A DNA stretch of 64,000 nucleotides. Source: Haloarcula sp. CBA1129 (lineage in GTDB: Archaea; Halobacteriota; Halobacteria; Halobacteriales; Haloarculaceae). Positions 35,096 to 44,985 of the stretch are shown piece by piece. The position numbers and the translations under genes are program-made. Below the pieces are notes generated by a model. That model was given only the letters and a program-made list of their open reading frames with translations. It was not told the DNA's origin and ran no database searches. The first letter of the stretch is position 1. Every line of letters starts with the position of its first letter. The stretch covers positions 248,001 to 312,000 of the forward strand of contig NZ_RKSM01000001.1 of the NCBI RefSeq assembly GCF_008729015.1. Reading direction: 5' to 3'.

Positions 35096-36024
35096 ACGTA
35101 GACGAGCTCCAGTCCGTCCAATCACGCGAGCGCCAGACCGACCAGCTCCAGCAGCTGCGCGAGACGTTCTACGAGGACGCCGGACAGTTCATTCAACAGC
35201 TCCGGACGGAGCGCGACCGCGCGGCCGAGCGCGCCGAGGACCCGTTCGACTCACCCGAAGTCAACCGCCTGACCGACGATATCAAGACCGCCGAACAGAC
35301 TGTCGAAGCGGTTTACGAGCGCCGTGTCGGTAAAATCGTCAAGATGGCGTCGCTGGCTGCGGCCGATATGCCGACCGAGGACGACGGCCTCACACAGGAG
35401 GAGCGGGACCTGTTCGAGACGATGGTCGAGGCCATCGAGTCCAACCGAGGCCACGTCCTCGATGTAATCGCGGGAGAGGCTCCGACCGGTGCGGTCGGAG
35501 ACGAGTCGAACTCGGACGAGCGGCAGGCTCCCGATCCAAAACCACACCAGACGGCGGACGACGCGACAGCCGACCCGCCCGAGCCCGCATCGACACCGGA
35601 CTCGGGCGTCGACGCGGCCGACATGATGGGCAGCGGCGGGGACCAGTCGCCGCCACCGGACCGCGACGAACCGACGCCGCCCGATCTGGAGACGGACAGC
35701 GATCCCACTGCCGGCAGCCAGTCCGACCCGGCGGACGTGCCGGGCGGCGACGTTCCGGTCCCACCGGCCGAACCCGGTGCTGGGTCCGATTCCGGTCCGG
35801 CGGCGGATCCGACACAGGCCGACGGCGGAACGAAGTCGCCGGCCGGTTCTGACACAGCCGGGGCCGACGTGGACCGACGGACGGTCCGCATCACGGACGA
35901 CGTGGGCGAGATATTCGGCGTCGACCAGCGCGAGTACGACCTCTCGACGGACGACGTGGTGACACTGCCGGCCGACAACGCGGACCCGCTGGTCGAACAG
36001 GACGCTGCCGAGCCGTTAGAATAA
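35092..36024 (+). CDS. GINS complex subunit with long disordered linker
   Basis: The 310-residue protein has the GINS A domain at the N-terminus (helical, to about 125) and a small beta-rich B domain at the end (VRITDDVGEIFGVDQREYDL). About 125 residues of Asp/Pro/Ser/Gly-rich low-complexity sequence join them. GINS is part of the replicative helicase complex with MCM and GAN. Archaeal Gins51-type proteins have this A-then-B order; the very long linker looks like a haloarchaeal feature. It shares an operon with priS. Confidence 0.88.
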   Translation: MNVDELQSVQSRERQTDQLQQLRETFYEDAGQFIQQLRTERDRAAERAEDPFDSPEVNRLTDDIKTAEQTVEAVYERRVGKIVKMASLAAADMPTEDDGLTQEERDLFETMVEAIESNRGHVLDVIAGEAPTGAVGDESNSDERQAPDPKPHQTADDATADPPEPASTPDSGVDAADMMGSGGDQSPPPDRDEPTPPDLETDSDPTAGSQSDPADVPGGDVPVPPAEPGAGSDSGPAADPTQADGGTKSPAGSDTAGADVDRRTVRITDDVGEIFGVDQREYDLSTDDVVTLPADNADPLVEQDAAEPLE

Positions 36025-36123
36025 ATCGACCAACGGGCTCGAACCGGCTGCTGTGTGACGCGCCGCCGGACCATGTTCTGAGGCAGCGATTGACTATTTA
36101 TATACCGTCGTTCAGTTGGGAGT

Positions 36124-36555
36124 ATGAACACGCACGTCCGCATCGTCGTCGCCCTGCTTCTCGGTGCATTCGCGTTTGCCGTCACGACCGTCACAGTCAC
36201 CGCTGGCTTCGAACCGCAGATAGCGTTCTCACTGCTTGTTGGCCTTCCCGTGGGCGTGTCGGCTGGCCTGACTGGACTGTTTGCTGGATACGTCTTGCTG
36301 TGGTACCGCGACCGGGCAGCGGTGGGCGAAATCTCCAAGCGCGCGGTCCGCCTTCGACTGGCCGCGCTGGCGACCGTCGCGGACTTCGCCGTGGTCACTG
36401 CGGCTGGCGTCGCACTCTACGCGTTCGCCGGTTCGAGTCTCGGTATCAGCCTGCTGGTCGCGGGGCTTCCGGTGACGCTGCCGCTTGCTGCCGCCATCGG
36501 CTACTTCGCGGCCGGTAGCAACCGTCCCGAGCAGGGCGAGTTCCGGACACAATAA
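36124..36555 (+). CDS. Small membrane protein of unknown function
   Basis: The 143-residue protein has four hydrophobic helices (near 5-27, 35-58, 78-98 and 105-130), a basic loop and a polar tail. It is unrecognised. A TATA-like CTATTTATATA (near 36091-36102) lies upstream at a suitable distance. It converges on the HtrA-like gene. Confidence 0.55.
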   Translation: MNTHVRIVVALLLGAFAFAVTTVTVTAGFEPQIAFSLLVGLPVGVSAGLTGLFAGYVLLWYRDRAAVGEISKRAVRLRLAALATVADFAVVTAAGVALYAFAGSSLGISLLVAGLPVTLPLAAAIGYFAAGSNRPEQGEFRTQ

Positions 36556-36591
36556 TAGACTGGGACAGCGGAATCAGCCGACGGGAGCGCG

Positions 36592-37665
36592 TTATGGCTC
36601 TGGGCGCGAACCGAGTGTGAGTTCGACTGTCTCCTGTGTCCCGTCGCGCTCGACCAGTACGTCGACCGTCTTGCCGGGGCTGGTCTCCAGCGCGAGAAAG
36701 CTCCCCAGCGCCTGCCGCGTCGGTGTCGGCGTGTCGTCCATCTGTCTGACCACGTCACCCCCAGTGGGAATCGCCGTCCCGGAAACCATAGTTTCCCCGT
36801 CGCTCCCCTGCAGCACGCCCGCTGATGGACCATCACTGACGACACGAGTGATGTACACCCCGGACCCGGGATCCAGATTGTTCGCCTCGGCAAGCCGCGG
36901 AGACACACTCCGGAGTCCAACGCCCATGTACGGGTGGTCGTAGTCGCCAGTCTGGATGAGCGATGGGACGACGCGCTGGGTGAGCGGGGCCGAGATGGCG
37001 AAGGCGACGTTGTCGCCGCCGCCGGAGTTGATTACCCCGACCACGTCGCCGTCAAGCGTGACCAGCGGCCCGCCGCTGTTGCCCGGATTGACCGGTGCGT
37101 CGGTCTGAACCGCATCCGCGATGGAGAAGTTGTTGGCACTCTGGAGCGTGCGGTCGACGCCGCTGACGATGCCCGCGGACACCGAGCCGGAGAGGCCAAA
37201 CGGGTTCCCGATAGCCACGACTTCGGTTCCGACCGTCGGTTCGGTCTCGACAAACGAGAGGGGTGTCACGTCCGGCGTCGCGCCGATGCGAAGGACCGCC
37301 AGATCGCTGTATACGTCCGCGCCGACGACGGAGGCAGCGCGCCAGCCGGTCTCGGAGAAGCGGACGTAGTATTCGTCCCCGCCTGCAACGACGTGTTCGT
37401 TCGTGACGATATGCTCGTCGTCGATGAGGAAGCCGCTTCCCTGCCCGCCACGGGTGGTTTCGGAGTACACCCTGATTGAGACGACGGCATCGGCTACCTC
37501 CTGATACACGTCGGTGTAGACGCTTTCGGACTGCGCAACCGTGTCGGGCGACGCCGACTGGTCCGCAGTGTCACCGCTGGTTCCGAGACTCTGACAGCCA
37601 GCTGTGGCCGTGACGGCTGTCCCGAGGGCACCCAACATCGCCCGGCGCGTGAGAGACTGTTTCAT
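36592..37665 (-). CDS. HtrA/DegP-type serine protease, lipoprotein
   Basis: The 357-residue protein has a twin-arginine lipoprotein signal (LTRRAM, then TAGC with Cys24). The trypsin-like domain has catalytic H91 (VTNEHVV), D121 (YSDLAVL) and S197 (PGNSGGPL). One PDZ domain follows at the C-terminus. It should act outside the cell, anchored to the membrane, degrading or refolding damaged proteins. The arrangement is normal for haloarchaeal HtrA. Confidence 0.95.
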   Translation of the reverse strand: MKQSLTRRAMLGALGTAVTATAGCQSLGTSGDTADQSASPDTVAQSESVYTDVYQEVADAVVSIRVYSETTRGGQGSGFLIDDEHIVTNEHVVAGGDEYYVRFSETGWRAASVVGADVYSDLAVLRIGATPDVTPLSFVETEPTVGTEVVAIGNPFGLSGSVSAGIVSGVDRTLQSANNFSIADAVQTDAPVNPGNSGGPLVTLDGDVVGVINSGGGDNVAFAISAPLTQRVVPSLIQTGDYDHPYMGVGLRSVSPRLAEANNLDPGSGVYITRVVSDGPSAGVLQGSDGETMVSGTAIPTGGDVVRQMDDTPTPTRQALGSFLALETSPGKTVDVLVERDGTQETVELTLGSRPEP

Positions 37666-37810
37666 ACTGGGCCGTAGGTCTGGGCTGCGAAAAAAGCATG
37701 GTCAGGGGCCGTCGCCGCAACCGGGTGCTCAGCCGTCGTGTCTCGTGACTTTCAGTTTGGCCCGGAAACCGGGCATAAACTACAATCGTCCCGATAGCAT
37801 ACGGGGGCGC

Positions 37811-38074
37811 ATGGCAGAGGACTCATCGGGAACGAAAACGCCGACACCGGGGTTCGTGTTGCCCGGTCTGCGATGTGGTGTCGAGATGGCACTCGTCGGG
37901 ACAATTGTACTGCTCATCGGACTCCCGACCGAGGAGCCGATACGGCTGGGAATCGTCTTCCTGTCGGCGGTACTGGCGATGACAGTAGTACTGTTTTGGG
38001 CGGTCGGCCGGCATATGCGACGCTGGATTCGCTACGCGCAGGGCAAACCGACTCGGACGACACCGTTTGACTGA
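37811..38074 (+). CDS. Small two-helix membrane protein
   Basis: The 87-residue protein has two membrane helices (VEMALVGTIVLLIGL and LGIVFLSAVLAMTVVLFWAVG) and a basic C-terminal tail (RHMRRWIRYAQGK). It is unrecognised. A TATA-like CATAAACTA (near 37774) lies about 33 bases upstream. Its end is 136 bases before the P-type ATPase, and the intervening promoter indicates that the ATPase is transcribed separately. Confidence 0.6.
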   Translation: MAEDSSGTKTPTPGFVLPGLRCGVEMALVGTIVLLIGLPTEEPIRLGIVFLSAVLAMTVVLFWAVGRHMRRWIRYAQGKPTRTTPFD

Positions 38075-38114
38075 GAGCAGCGACATAGCCAACTGCCGAG
38101 TCGACACCGGCTAT

Positions 38115-38187
38115 ATTAATAAATAGGTGCAGATATTTTATTAATAACTCCCACTAAATGCCCCTATTTTAGCAGCTGGATTAATAA
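38115..38187 (+). promoter_or_regulatory. Promoter of the P-type ATPase with three ATTAATAA boxes
   Basis: ATTAATAA occurs at 38115-38122, 38140-38147 and 38180-38187. The last is about 27 bases before the ATG at 38211 and is a good TATA element for a leaderless transcript. The earlier two may be cryptic promoters or factor sites. The 100-base stretch is far more AT-rich than its surroundings. Confidence 0.55.
38121..38169. promoter_or_regulatory. Imperfect inverted repeat, candidate metal-response operator
   Basis: AAATAGGTGCA (38121-38131) is matched at 10 of 11 bases by the reverse complement of TGCCCCTATTT (38159-38169), with 27 bases between. A related GATAGGG follows the third TATA-like box. 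The arms flank the middle ATTAATAA box. A metal-sensing regulator is an inference from the gene that follows. Confidence 0.4.
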
Positions 38188-38210
38188 GATAGGGTCGTCT
38201 AGTACCGGTA

Positions 38211-40787
38211 ATGACGGAGTCCGACAGCTGTTCGGATGGCAGTGGGTGTGGCGACGCGGGTGCCGACGGTCCCCCGACAGCAACGGCTGAGGGACAGACG
38301 AGACGGGTCGTACAGCTGTCCGTCCCGGAAATGGACTGCCCCTCCTGTGCGGGCAAAGTGGAGTCGAGCGTCCGCGAACTGGCAGGTATTGTGGCCATCG
38401 ACCCGCAGGTGACGACGGGCCGGCTCACCGTCGAGTACGACGCGGCCGAGACCGACACAGTTGCGATTACGGAGCGCGTCGAAGCGGCGGGCTACACCGT
38501 TGCGGACGACGGCGGGGAGACGTTGCGGTTTCGTGTCCCGGAGATGGACTGTGCCTCCTGTGCCGGCAAGGTCGAGAACGCGCTTGACGGAGTTGACGGC
38601 ATCAGAAGCGCCGAAACGCATCCGACCACCGGGACGGCTGTCGTCGCGTACGACCAGAACACGACGACGGAGAGTGACCTCGTGGCGGCTATCGAGAGCG
38701 CCGGTTACGAGGTCGAAGAGACGACTGGGGAGAACGAGACAACGAACGGACAGCAGGACGACAACGGCTCGCTTTGGACCAGTCCGCGGGCGCTGAAGAC
38801 GTGGGTCAGCGGCGTGTTCGTCGCATTTGGCCTCCTCTTCGAGTTCTTGCTGCGCGGTGCGAACACGCAGGCCGGACGTGTTCTCGGGTCGCCGCTGCAC
38901 GTCGCCGATGTCTTGTTCCTCGTCGCTGTGGCCACCGGTGGTCAGGAAATCCTGCGTGGCGGCTACTACTCCCTGAAAAACCGGCAACTGGACATCGACC
39001 TGCTGATGTCTATCGCCATCTTGGGCGCGCTCACCGCGAGTCTGGCCTTTGGCGAGGCGCTGTATTTCGAGGCGTCCACGCTGGCGTTCCTGTTCAGCGT
39101 CGCGGAGTTGCTAGAACGCTACTCGATGGACCGCGCCCGAAACTCACTGGAGGAACTGATGGATCTCTCGCCCGACGAAGCAACGGTTGTGCGCGACGGC
39201 GAGGAGGTAACGGTCCCCGCCGACGACGTGCGCGTGGACGAAACTGTCGTCATCAGGCCCGGCGAGAAGATTCCGATGGACGGCGAGGTCACCGACGGGA
39301 CCAGCGCGGTCAATCAGGCTCCGATCACCGGCGAGAGCGTCCCCGTCGACAAGACCGAAGGTGACGAGGTGTACGCGGGCACCATCAACGAGGAGGGATA
39401 CCTTGAGGTACGAGTCACCGCGGCGGCCAGCGACAACACCCTCTCGCGCATCGTCCAGATGGTCGAGGACGCCCAGTCGAACAAGACCGAACGCGAGCAG
39501 TTCGTCGAGCGCTTTTCGTCGTACTACACGCCGGTCGTCGTCGCCTTCGCCGTTCTGGTGACGCTGACGAGTCCTGCCGTGTTCGGCGTGGCATGGTCGA
39601 CCGCTGTCGTGTACGGCCTGACGCTGCTGGTGCTTGCCTGTCCCTGCGCGTTCGTCATCTCGACGCCCGTCTCCGTCGTCTCGGGCATCACGAGCGCCGC
39701 AAAGAACGGCGTCCTGATCAAGGGCGGGAACCACCTCGAAGCGATGGGTGCGGTCGACGTGGTCGCCTTCGACAAGACGGGCACGCTGACGAAGGGCGAA
39801 CTCACGGTCACCGACGTGATTCCGCTGAACGGGAACACCGAGGACGAGGTCCTGCAGTGCGCCCGCGGACTTGAACAGCGCAGCGAACACCCCATCGGTG
39901 AGGCTATCGTCGCCGAGGCGGGGGCTGCTGGTGCCGGGAGGGCGGACATCGACGACTTCGAGAGCATCACCGGCAAGGGCGTCCGGGCGGACCTCGACGG
40001 GACGCCCCACTACGCCGGCAAACCGGGGCTGTTCGACGACCTCGGCTTCGACCTCTCGCACGTCCACGCGACTACTGACGGCGGTGTTGTCACCAAAACG
40101 ACCCAGCAACTCTGTGAGCGCACCAACTGTCTGGACTTGCTGGAAGACGCCGTCCCCGAACTTCAGGCCGAAGGCAAGACGGTCGTCATCGTGGGCACTG
40201 ACGAGGAGATAGAAGGGGTCATCGCCGTCGCCGACGAGGTACGGCCGGAGGCGAAAGCTACCGTGTCCCGACTCCGAGAACTGGGCGTCGAACGGACAGT
40301 GATGCTCACTGGCGACAACAAGCGCACTGCGGGAGCCATCGCGGCGCAAGTCGGCGTCGACGACTACAAGGCAGAACTCCTGCCCGACGAGAAGGTGGCG
40401 GCCATCGACGACCTCGTCGGCGAGTACGATGGTGTTGCAATGGTCGGAGACGGTATCAACGACGCGCCGGCACTGGCGAGTGCAACTGTGGGCGTCGCAA
40501 TGGGAGCCGCCGGCACGGATACGGCCCTCGAAACGGCCGACATTGCGCTGATGAGTGACGACCTGTCGAAGCTCCCGTACCTGTACGAGCTGGCGAACGA
40601 CGCCAACGGAGTTATCCGGCAGAACATCTGGGCCAGTCTGGCGGTCAAGGCCGGCCTCGCGCTCGGCGTTCCGTTCGGCCTCGTCCCCATCTGGGCCGCC
40701 GTGCTGGCCGGTGATGCCGGTATGACAACGGCCGTGACCGGCAACGCGATGCGGCTTTCGCGGATTCGGCCGAACAGCGGCGACTAG
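38211..40787 (+). CDS. Heavy-metal P-type ATPase, Zn/Cd (ZntA) type
   Basis: The 858-residue pump starts with a Cys-rich stretch and two HMA domains (MDCPSC at 41-46, MDCASC at 112-117). The TGES actuator, the membrane CPC (477-479), phosphorylation DKTGTLT (D521), an HPIGEA segment and GDGINDAP follow. The late helices carry the Lys of LAVKAG and the Asp of LAGDAG, the pair that marks zinc/cadmium/lead pumps (P1B-2) rather than copper ones. An extra loop (residues about 620-650) includes two more Cys. It should export toxic divalent metal from the cell. Confidence 0.9.
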   Translation: MTESDSCSDGSGCGDAGADGPPTATAEGQTRRVVQLSVPEMDCPSCAGKVESSVRELAGIVAIDPQVTTGRLTVEYDAAETDTVAITERVEAAGYTVADDGGETLRFRVPEMDCASCAGKVENALDGVDGIRSAETHPTTGTAVVAYDQNTTTESDLVAAIESAGYEVEETTGENETTNGQQDDNGSLWTSPRALKTWVSGVFVAFGLLFEFLLRGANTQAGRVLGSPLHVADVLFLVAVATGGQEILRGGYYSLKNRQLDIDLLMSIAILGALTASLAFGEALYFEASTLAFLFSVAELLERYSMDRARNSLEELMDLSPDEATVVRDGEEVTVPADDVRVDETVVIRPGEKIPMDGEVTDGTSAVNQAPITGESVPVDKTEGDEVYAGTINEEGYLEVRVTAAASDNTLSRIVQMVEDAQSNKTEREQFVERFSSYYTPVVVAFAVLVTLTSPAVFGVAWSTAVVYGLTLLVLACPCAFVISTPVSVVSGITSAAKNGVLIKGGNHLEAMGAVDVVAFDKTGTLTKGELTVTDVIPLNGNTEDEVLQCARGLEQRSEHPIGEAIVAEAGAAGAGRADIDDFESITGKGVRADLDGTPHYAGKPGLFDDLGFDLSHVHATTDGGVVTKTTQQLCERTNCLDLLEDAVPELQAEGKTVVIVGTDEEIEGVIAVADEVRPEAKATVSRLRELGVERTVMLTGDNKRTAGAIAAQVGVDDYKAELLPDEKVAAIDDLVGEYDGVAMVGDGINDAPALASATVGVAMGAAGTDTALETADIALMSDDLSKLPYLYELANDANGVIRQNIWASLAVKAGLALGVPFGLVPIWAAVLAGDAGMTTAVTGNAMRLSRIRPNSGD

Positions 40788-41998
40788 ATATCGCCGGCCC
40801 GGATGTCGGCGAGTCGCTGGCGGTCGTACAGTGTTTCGCCCCGGTCGAACTCCGTCGGGAACAACTGCTTCGCGGCCCGCTCGGTCTTTGAGAGGTTGAT
40901 AATCGGCCCTTGATACATCCCTCCGGCCGGATAGACATTACCGTTCTGTACGGCGGTCAGCTGGCTTGCCGTATCGTGGTTTCTGAGAAATGAGAGATAT
41001 GTCTCCTCGAACGACGACGGTGTCCGGTGCGTGTCAGTGTACAGCATCAGTACCTCGGGGTCTATCTCCAGCAACAGTTCGTAATCGATGGTCCCGCGGT
41101 CGGAGGTGAAGCTCTGGATGTCGCTCCCGGCGAGGGCGTCGCCAACCCCCAAGTCGTGCCAGTGCTTGTATGCCGTCCGCTCGCCGAGCCGATAGGGATA
41201 GAACTTCTCCGGCTCCGTCGACCCTGGTGACAGCAGCGCGATATCCGGGCGCTGGTCTGCAGCAGGCAGTCGGTCCTGAATCTGGTCGAGGAACTCATCG
41301 TGAAGGGTCGAGAGTGCCTGAAACCGGTCCTGACGCTGGAACACCGCTGCGACTTTTTCCGTCGCTTCGTACAGGCTGTAGTACGGATAGCTCTCGTGCC
41401 AGGAGTACGTCGAGAAACTGGTGTTGCCACAGAATGGGCCGACGCGGTCGTGCATCTCTTCGACGTCGGACTGGTCCCAGTCCGGAATCAGGTTCACCAT
41501 GTAGTTGGGGTCGATGAAGTGAACGTCTGCGTCGAGTTCGAGCACCAGTTCCTTCGAGATACCGTCCTGCCAGAGGGATACCATGTCGTCTTTCGCCGGC
41601 GAGAGCCCCGGTACGTCCTCGTAGTGCCACGTGCGGTATTCCCCGGTGAGAACGACAGCCTTGGGACTTGCCAAACCCAGCGCGATGCCCATGTCCGCCC
41701 AACTGGCGTTTTCCGCGACCCACGTCTGGGGCACTGCGTCGAAGGTCACCTCCCCCGCCGGTTCGATAGTGACGCTGTAGGACTTGTCCGCGGTCGGTTC
41801 GTCAGCGGCCGTCGAATCCGTCGGTGTTGACTCCGTCTCCGTCGACGAGGCCGTACCCGTAGTTGTCTCCGATTCTGCTGAGTCTGAGCCACTGCTTCCC
41901 GTACACCCGGCCAGCAATCCGCCACCGATGACCGTGCCGCCGTAGGCGACGTACTCGCGTCGTGTCAGCGCCGACTCCTCGCTGGATCTGTTCGACAT
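40784..41998 (-). CDS. Iron-type ABC transporter substrate-binding lipoprotein
   Basis: The 404-residue protein has a twin-arginine lipoprotein signal (LTRREYVAYGGTVIGGGLLAGC) and a Thr/Ser/Glu-rich spacer. The class III binding fold follows, with VWAENAS/VTFDAVPQTW in the first lobe and DPEVLMLYT in the second. Such proteins bind ferric siderophores, haem or cobalamin. The DtxR-like palindrome at 42001-42018 points to iron. No permease or ATPase gene lies beside it, so these must be elsewhere. It overlaps the end of the metal pump gene by 4 bases. Confidence 0.85.
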   Translation of the reverse strand: MSNRSSEESALTRREYVAYGGTVIGGGLLAGCTGSSGSDSAESETTTGTASSTETESTPTDSTAADEPTADKSYSVTIEPAGEVTFDAVPQTWVAENASWADMGIALGLASPKAVVLTGEYRTWHYEDVPGLSPAKDDMVSLWQDGISKELVLELDADVHFIDPNYMVNLIPDWDQSDVEEMHDRVGPFCGNTSFSTYSWHESYPYYSLYEATEKVAAVFQRQDRFQALSTLHDEFLDQIQDRLPAADQRPDIALLSPGSTEPEKFYPYRLGERTAYKHWHDLGVGDALAGSDIQSFTSDRGTIDYELLLEIDPEVLMLYTDTHRTPSSFEETYLSFLRNHDTASQLTAVQNGNVYPAGGMYQGPIINLSKTERAAKQLFPTEFDRGETLYDRQRLADIRAGDI

Positions 41999-42000
41999 AT

Positions 42001-42018
42001 TTTAGGCTTGCCTAAAAA
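42001..42018 (-). promoter_or_regulatory. DtxR/SirR-like iron operator overlapping the promoter
   Basis: TTTTAGGC-TT-GCCTAAAA is an 18-base palindrome with perfect 8-base arms. Its core TTAGGC..GCCTAA has the form of DtxR-family iron boxes. On the minus strand it lies between a TATA-like element (TTTATAATT, near 42017-42027) and the ATG at 41998, so a bound repressor would cover the transcription start. This is the expected layout for iron-repressed uptake. Confidence 0.75.
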
Positions 42019-42251
42019 TTATAAAACGTCTTCGGTTCCAGCAGCCACGCGTCCGTCTGAAGCGGTCCGAATGCCAGCAACGCGCAACTATAGACATATT
42101 TACTGGTTTGAAAGAGATTTCGAATCAATTTGTTGGGACGTTGTGACTGCGGCCGCTCCATGTCTGTAGAGAACGAAGCACCCAGTCAGCACCTATGCAG
42201 CGATGCCGCGGTGTACTATTAAGTAGGTCCCGGGAGTAGCGTGCACCCGAT

Positions 42252-42971
42252 ATGGAACTTACATGGTACGGTCATTCGACGTGGCACGTGACAGTTGACG
42301 ACACCGAGTTGCTTATTGATCCGTTCTTCGACAACCCCAAGACGGACACCGACCCGGAGGAACTCGACCCAGACTACGTGCTGTTGACCCACGGCCACGC
42401 CGATCACATCGGCGACGTGGACCGCTACGAGGGCTGCGGGCTCGTGGCGACGCCGGAAATCGTCGAGTACTGCGAGGACAACTTCGGCGATTTCGACGCC
42501 GTCGGCGGGATGGGGATGAACCTCGGCGGCACCGTCGAGATCGGCGACGCCTTCGTCACGATGCACCGAGCCGACCACACGAACGGCATGGACACCAGCT
42601 ACGGTACCAGCGGCGGGATGCCGGGCGGGTTCATCATCTCGGACACGAAGCCGACGCAGGTCAGCGACGCGGAGTCGACGACGTTCTACCACGCCGGCGA
42701 CACCGGTCTCATGACGGAGATGCGCGATGTCATCGGGCCGTTCCTCGAACCGGACGCCGCGGCGGTGCCGGTCGGCGACCACTTCACGATGGGACCGATG
42801 CAGGCCGCCGTTGCCGTCGACTGGCTGGATGTCGACCACGCGTTCCCGATGCACTACGATACGTTCCCACCAATCGAAATCGAGACACAGGACTTCGTGA
42901 ACGAGGTCAAAGGCACCGGCAGCGATGCGGAGGTCCACGTCCTCGACGGCGACGAGACCTTCGAGCTCTAA
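42252..42971 (+). CDS. Metal-dependent hydrolase, beta-lactamase fold (UPF0173)
   Basis: The 239-residue protein has the metallo-beta-lactamase site THGHADH (H47, H49, D51, H52), with HRADHTNG and [10 protein letters not shown] downstream. The short single-domain pattern is that of UPF0173, whose substrate is not established. A TATA-like ACTATTAAG (42213-42221) lies about 34 bases upstream. It converges on the kinase gene with a 4-base overlap. Confidence 0.88.
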   Translation: MELTWYGHSTWHVTVDDTELLIDPFFDNPKTDTDPEELDPDYVLLTHGHADHIGDVDRYEGCGLVATPEIVEYCEDNFGDFDAVGGMGMNLGGTVEIGDAFVTMHRADHTNGMDTSYGTSGGMPGGFIISDTKPTQVSDAESTTFYHAGDTGLMTEMRDVIGPFLEPDAAAVPVGDHFTMGPMQAAVAVDWLDVDHAFPMHYDTFPPIEIETQDFVNEVKGTGSDAEVHVLDGDETFEL

Positions 42972-44320
42972 TCCGGGCGTTCCACGTCGGTCACGGTGAA
43001 CCGCGCGCCACCGTCTTCGCTGTCATCAACGGACAGCGACCAGCCGTGTTCTTTTGCGATCCGGTTGGCGATGTAGAGGCCGAACCCGCTGTTTTGTTTC
43101 TCTGATGCGTACCCTGCTTCGAACACCCGCTCCGGTGGCGAGACATCGACGCCCGGTCCATCGTCTGCGACGAAGAATCCCGAAGACGTGGCGCCGACGC
43201 AAATCGAAACGTCGGGACCGCCGTGTTCGACGGCGTTCGAGAGCAGAATCTCGAGAAACAGGCGCATCGATTCCGCGTCCGCCAGCAGTCGCCTATCGGA
43301 CGTCACTTCGAGCGATGCGGCTTCGAGCGACAGCGAACTCCACACGTCCCAGACGACCGTCGAGAGCCACAGCTGTTCGGGTTCGAACCCCGGCGAGTCG
43401 CTTGACGCCAGCGAGACGACCTTGTCGACGATACCGGAAAGCTGGTCGATAGAATCCTCGACGGCGTCGATATGTTCGTCGTCGGCCTCGATCTGCGAGA
43501 GATGGCCGGTCGACACTTGGAGTTCGTTTCGGAGTTCGTGTGCGGCCAGCAACGCCACCTTCCGGAGGCGTTCGTTCTGTTGCCTGAGGAGGCGCTCGCG
43601 CTCCTTCTGGTCGGTGACATCCTGCGTAATGCCGATGAGACCGGCCAGCTCATCGGTTTCGTCGTACCACGGGACCTTCGACGTTCGGAGGTGTTTCCCC
43701 ATCGACGGGGAGAACTCGTGGACATCGAGGATGTCGGTCCCGTCGTTGATGACCTGTAGGTCGTCGCCGCGTGCTGCATCCAGATACGTGGCCCCAGCAG
43801 GGAGCCCGTCTTCGTCTCGCCGACCGAGTAGTTCTGGGGGCACATACGATGAATTATTGAGCAGCACGTAATGCCTATCATCGTCTTTCACGTACAGGTG
43901 TTCGGAGTACCGTTCGAACATCGTGGCGAGAATCGTCTCCGGCCGGGAAGCCGGACGGGCAGCAACCGTCTCACTTCGGTTTAGTGCTTCCCCGACTTCG
44001 GCTGCCAGTTCCGGCGACCCGATATCGCCGTCGGCGACCGTCTGAATGTGGGCTCCTCGGTCCGCCGCGGTGCCGTACAGTACCACTGGGAGGTCCGGGT
44101 AGAGACCGGTGGCCGCCTCCGCCAGATGTCCGCCCGCCATCCCTCCACACGTCACCGGGACGACGAGGCAGTCAACCGCAGTACGTAGCAGTGTCGTATC
44201 GACGCATTCGGGCGCAGTCGTCTCAACCGTTGCGTCGATTGCTGCCTGTTCAAGCGCCGCTTGTAACTGCTCTCCGACAGCAGTCTCGGTAGCGACGAGG
44301 AGGGCGGTCGGCGGGGACAT
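42968..44320 (-). CDS. PAS-domain histidine kinase
   Basis: The 450-residue protein has a receiver-like N-terminal domain (without the full set of receiver acidic residues), a PAS domain (about 130-245), the H-box (AAHELRNEL), the N-box (LLSNAVEHG), G1 (DDGPGVD) and G2 (GFGLYI). No membrane segment is seen, so the sensor is cytoplasmic. The partner regulator is not in the window. I chose 44320 over a GTG at 44332 because of the spacing to a TATA-like element (44345-44357). Confidence 0.9.
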   Translation of the reverse strand: MSPPTALLVATETAVGEQLQAALEQAAIDATVETTAPECVDTTLLRTAVDCLVVPVTCGGMAGGHLAEAATGLYPDLPVVLYGTAADRGAHIQTVADGDIGSPELAAEVGEALNRSETVAARPASRPETILATMFERYSEHLYVKDDDRHYVLLNNSSYVPPELLGRRDEDGLPAGATYLDAARGDDLQVINDGTDILDVHEFSPSMGKHLRTSKVPWYDETDELAGLIGITQDVTDQKERERLLRQQNERLRKVALLAAHELRNELQVSTGHLSQIEADDEHIDAVEDSIDQLSGIVDKVVSLASSDSPGFEPEQLWLSTVVWDVWSSLSLEAASLEVTSDRRLLADAESMRLFLEILLSNAVEHGGPDVSICVGATSSGFFVADDGPGVDVSPPERVFEAGYASEKQNSGFGLYIANRIAKEHGWSLSVDDSEDGGARFTVTDVERPD

Positions 44321-44566
44321 CAACACGCCCACAATTTGTCTCGGGGTTGTAAATAGGTTTAGCAGTCATGATTAAAATAGAACAGGACACAACAGCGGGA
44401 CGATCCTCTACGGCCGAGACTTGACACTGCTATCCGACGGAACCGGTCGTCTTCTGTATCTTCGGTTAACTGGGCTGTCTGGCCGCTACAGGACCCTCTC
44501 ATATTTCGGTGGCCGTCTCCCAACTAGCGAACTGTGCAATGGTATTCGATAACAAAGGTGTCCAAG

Positions 44567-44887
44567 ATGCAGCCGACGCCCAATCATGATGGACAGGTGA
44601 AAGGATTCACAACATCCGAGTATCCGGACAGCGTATGGTCAGGTGTGTCCGAAACGTACGTGTGCGCCCGATGTCAGGACGCCGTCGAGCGGAACTTCGA
44701 GGTTCGGTCGATCATCAGGACCTGCAGCGAGTGCGGCGAGAACGGTCGGTTCCTTCACAGGTCACTGGTCGAGTCCCTCTCTGAAATCGCCGCGGAGAAC
44801 CAGCCGGACGGCTGGGACCAGATGACACTGGACGAGCGGTTCGAAGCGGCGCTCAAGCAAGGTCTCATCACAGTCACGCGGGGCTGA
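44567..44887 (+). CDS. Zinc-ribbon protein of unknown function
   Basis: The 106-residue protein has two Cys pairs (VCARCQD and CSECGEN, near residues 32 and 53) and a helical C-terminal half (SLVESLSEIAAENQ). It is unrecognised but has haloarchaeal codon use and composition. The start at 44567 follows a GGTG-like site; an in-frame GTG at 44534 would add 11 residues and could be a leaderless start (TATA-like CATATTT near 44500). Confidence 0.6.
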   Translation: MQPTPNHDGQVKGFTTSEYPDSVWSGVSETYVCARCQDAVERNFEVRSIIRTCSECGENGRFLHRSLVESLSEIAAENQPDGWDQMTLDERFEAALKQGLITVTRG

Positions 44888-44985
44888 GCCCGTGCCACCA
44901 CGCCGACGTGGTCGTTTCTGACGGCGACCTGATTTTGACCGGCGTGTCCGTTGCTCCACTGCCTCCGCAAGCGAATTTCGGGTTC

